Shown here piece by piece: positions 5,513 through 5,872 of a stretch of 5,872 nucleotides of DNA (positions are counted from its first letter, which is position 1; each line of letters opens with the position of its first letter). Origin of the DNA: Candidatus Liptonbacteria bacterium CG11_big_fil_rev_8_21_14_0_20_35_14 (GTDB lineage: Bacteria > Patescibacteriota > Minisyncoccia > UBA6257 > XYB1-36-10); the NCBI GenBank assembly GCA_002796205.1, contig PCWO01000043.1, forward strand, positions 1-5,872, read 5' to 3'. Under the pieces are notes generated by a model. It worked only from the letters and a program-made list of their open reading frames with translations, made no database searches and was not told where the DNA came from. The position numbers were made by a program, and so were the translations under genes.

Positions 5513-5872
5513 TTACGGAGTAAGAGTTTCAGCGCTAAGATTGCTTGATGGTAATCCAGTTACCACGTAACCATTTACCCAATCAAATGTTGCCACACCC
5601 GATGTGGTAGTTGAGTTACCGGACCAAATAAAGTCATCATCAATCTGAGCGGTGTCATCAACAATAGCGGCTGTTGTTGCAAAAGCATACTCACCAGTAG
5701 TGAAGTTATCTGCCCCAGCGGTCATAGCTACCTGTAAATCATTGGCATCACCCTCAAGTTGAATACTTAAAGTTGTAGTTGCCGTTACACCTGTAACATC
5801 TCCCACTAACTTAAAGTAGCGAGTTGTGCCCGCCGACACCTGAATAGCTTCCTTGGTCGTACCACTGCCTGC
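5513..5872 (-). CDS. C-terminal end of a Thr/Asp-rich surface protein (partial, runs off the right edge)
   Basis: The reading frame is open to the window edge, giving the last 119 residues, starting AGSGTTKEAIQ. The GTG at 5839 is an internal Val and not a start. The fragment is rich in Thr, Ala, Gly and Asp, nearly free of Lys and Arg, and without Cys, typical of exported beta-rich surface proteins. It contains SAGTTRYFKLVGDVTG (13-28), TLSIQLEGDAND (34-45) and, near the end, DDDFIWSGNSTTT (76-88) and DWVNGYVVTGLPSS (97-110). I recall the pattern FIWS-N-STT...DW-NGY-V-GLPSS from the ends of large S-layer-like or adhesin-like proteins of Patescibacteria; their function is unknown. No LPXTG signal or C-terminal membrane anchor is seen. 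Base composition (25 of 60 G/C in both 5521-5580 and 5581-5640) is well above the glycosyltransferase genes, as in a highly expressed or separately acquired gene. A strong terminator follows. Confidence 0.8.
   Translation of the reverse strand, partial: AGSGTTKEAIQVSAGTTRYFKLVGDVTGVTATTTLSIQLEGDANDLQVAMTAGADNFTTGEYAFATTAAIVDDTAQIDDDFIWSGNSTTTSGVATFDWVNGYVVTGLPSSNLSAETLTP

Noticed and set aside
5513..5839. Treating the right-edge gene as a complete 108-residue protein starting at GTG 5839
   Set aside because: The frame stays open with similar composition to base 5872, no ribosome binding site precedes the GTG, and the sequence reads as the tail of a larger protein.
1..5872. CRISPR array, tandem repeats or a complete insertion sequence
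   Set aside because: No regularly spaced direct repeats, transposase motifs or paired terminal inverted repeats were seen in the window.

Overview
The window looks like part of a genome from the Candidate Phyla Radiation (Patescibacteria, most like a Parcubacteria/Microgenomates-type lineage). Four things suggest this: very AT-rich genes packed with a few bases of overlap, a C-terminal surface-protein sequence of a kind I associate with these bacteria, a cluster of GT4 glycosyltransferases opening with motifs such as GIYPPDIGGPATY, and a GC-rich palindrome (54-75) of the type scattered through Patescibacteria genomes. No rRNA or universal marker is present, so the lineage is an inference. TGA ends two of the genes and does not occur inside any of them, so nothing points to the UGA-recoded code of Gracilibacteria or Absconditabacteria.

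All recognisable genes lie on the minus strand and are transcribed from right to left. At the right edge (5513-5872) is the C-terminal end of a Thr/Asp-rich, probably exported surface protein. It ends at a strong hairpin terminator with a UUCG loop (5460-5487). Directly beyond it is a good sigma70-type promoter whose predicted start falls only 2-3 bases before the ATG of a membrane-anchored TPR protein (4629-5420). After a 43-base gap, which may hold a second promoter, four GT4-family glycosyltransferase genes follow without a break (4585 to 156), overlapping by 4, 11 and 7 bases. They form one translationally coupled operon.

All four enzymes keep the GT-B/GT4 EX7E motif but differ strongly from one another. 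They probably add successive sugars to one glycan, such as a cell-surface polysaccharide, glycolipid or glycoprotein. Sugar donors and acceptor cannot be read from the sequence, and no flippase, polymerase or priming transferase lies inside the window. The TPR protein may be an envelope scaffold and the surface protein a possible acceptor, but both links rest only on proximity.

The left edge (1-155) is different. It is about 57-67% GC in an otherwise AT-rich region and folds on paper into a compact multibranched structure with several hairpins, including the Patescibacteria-type palindrome. I could not assign it to a known RNA family. It is the least explained part of the window.
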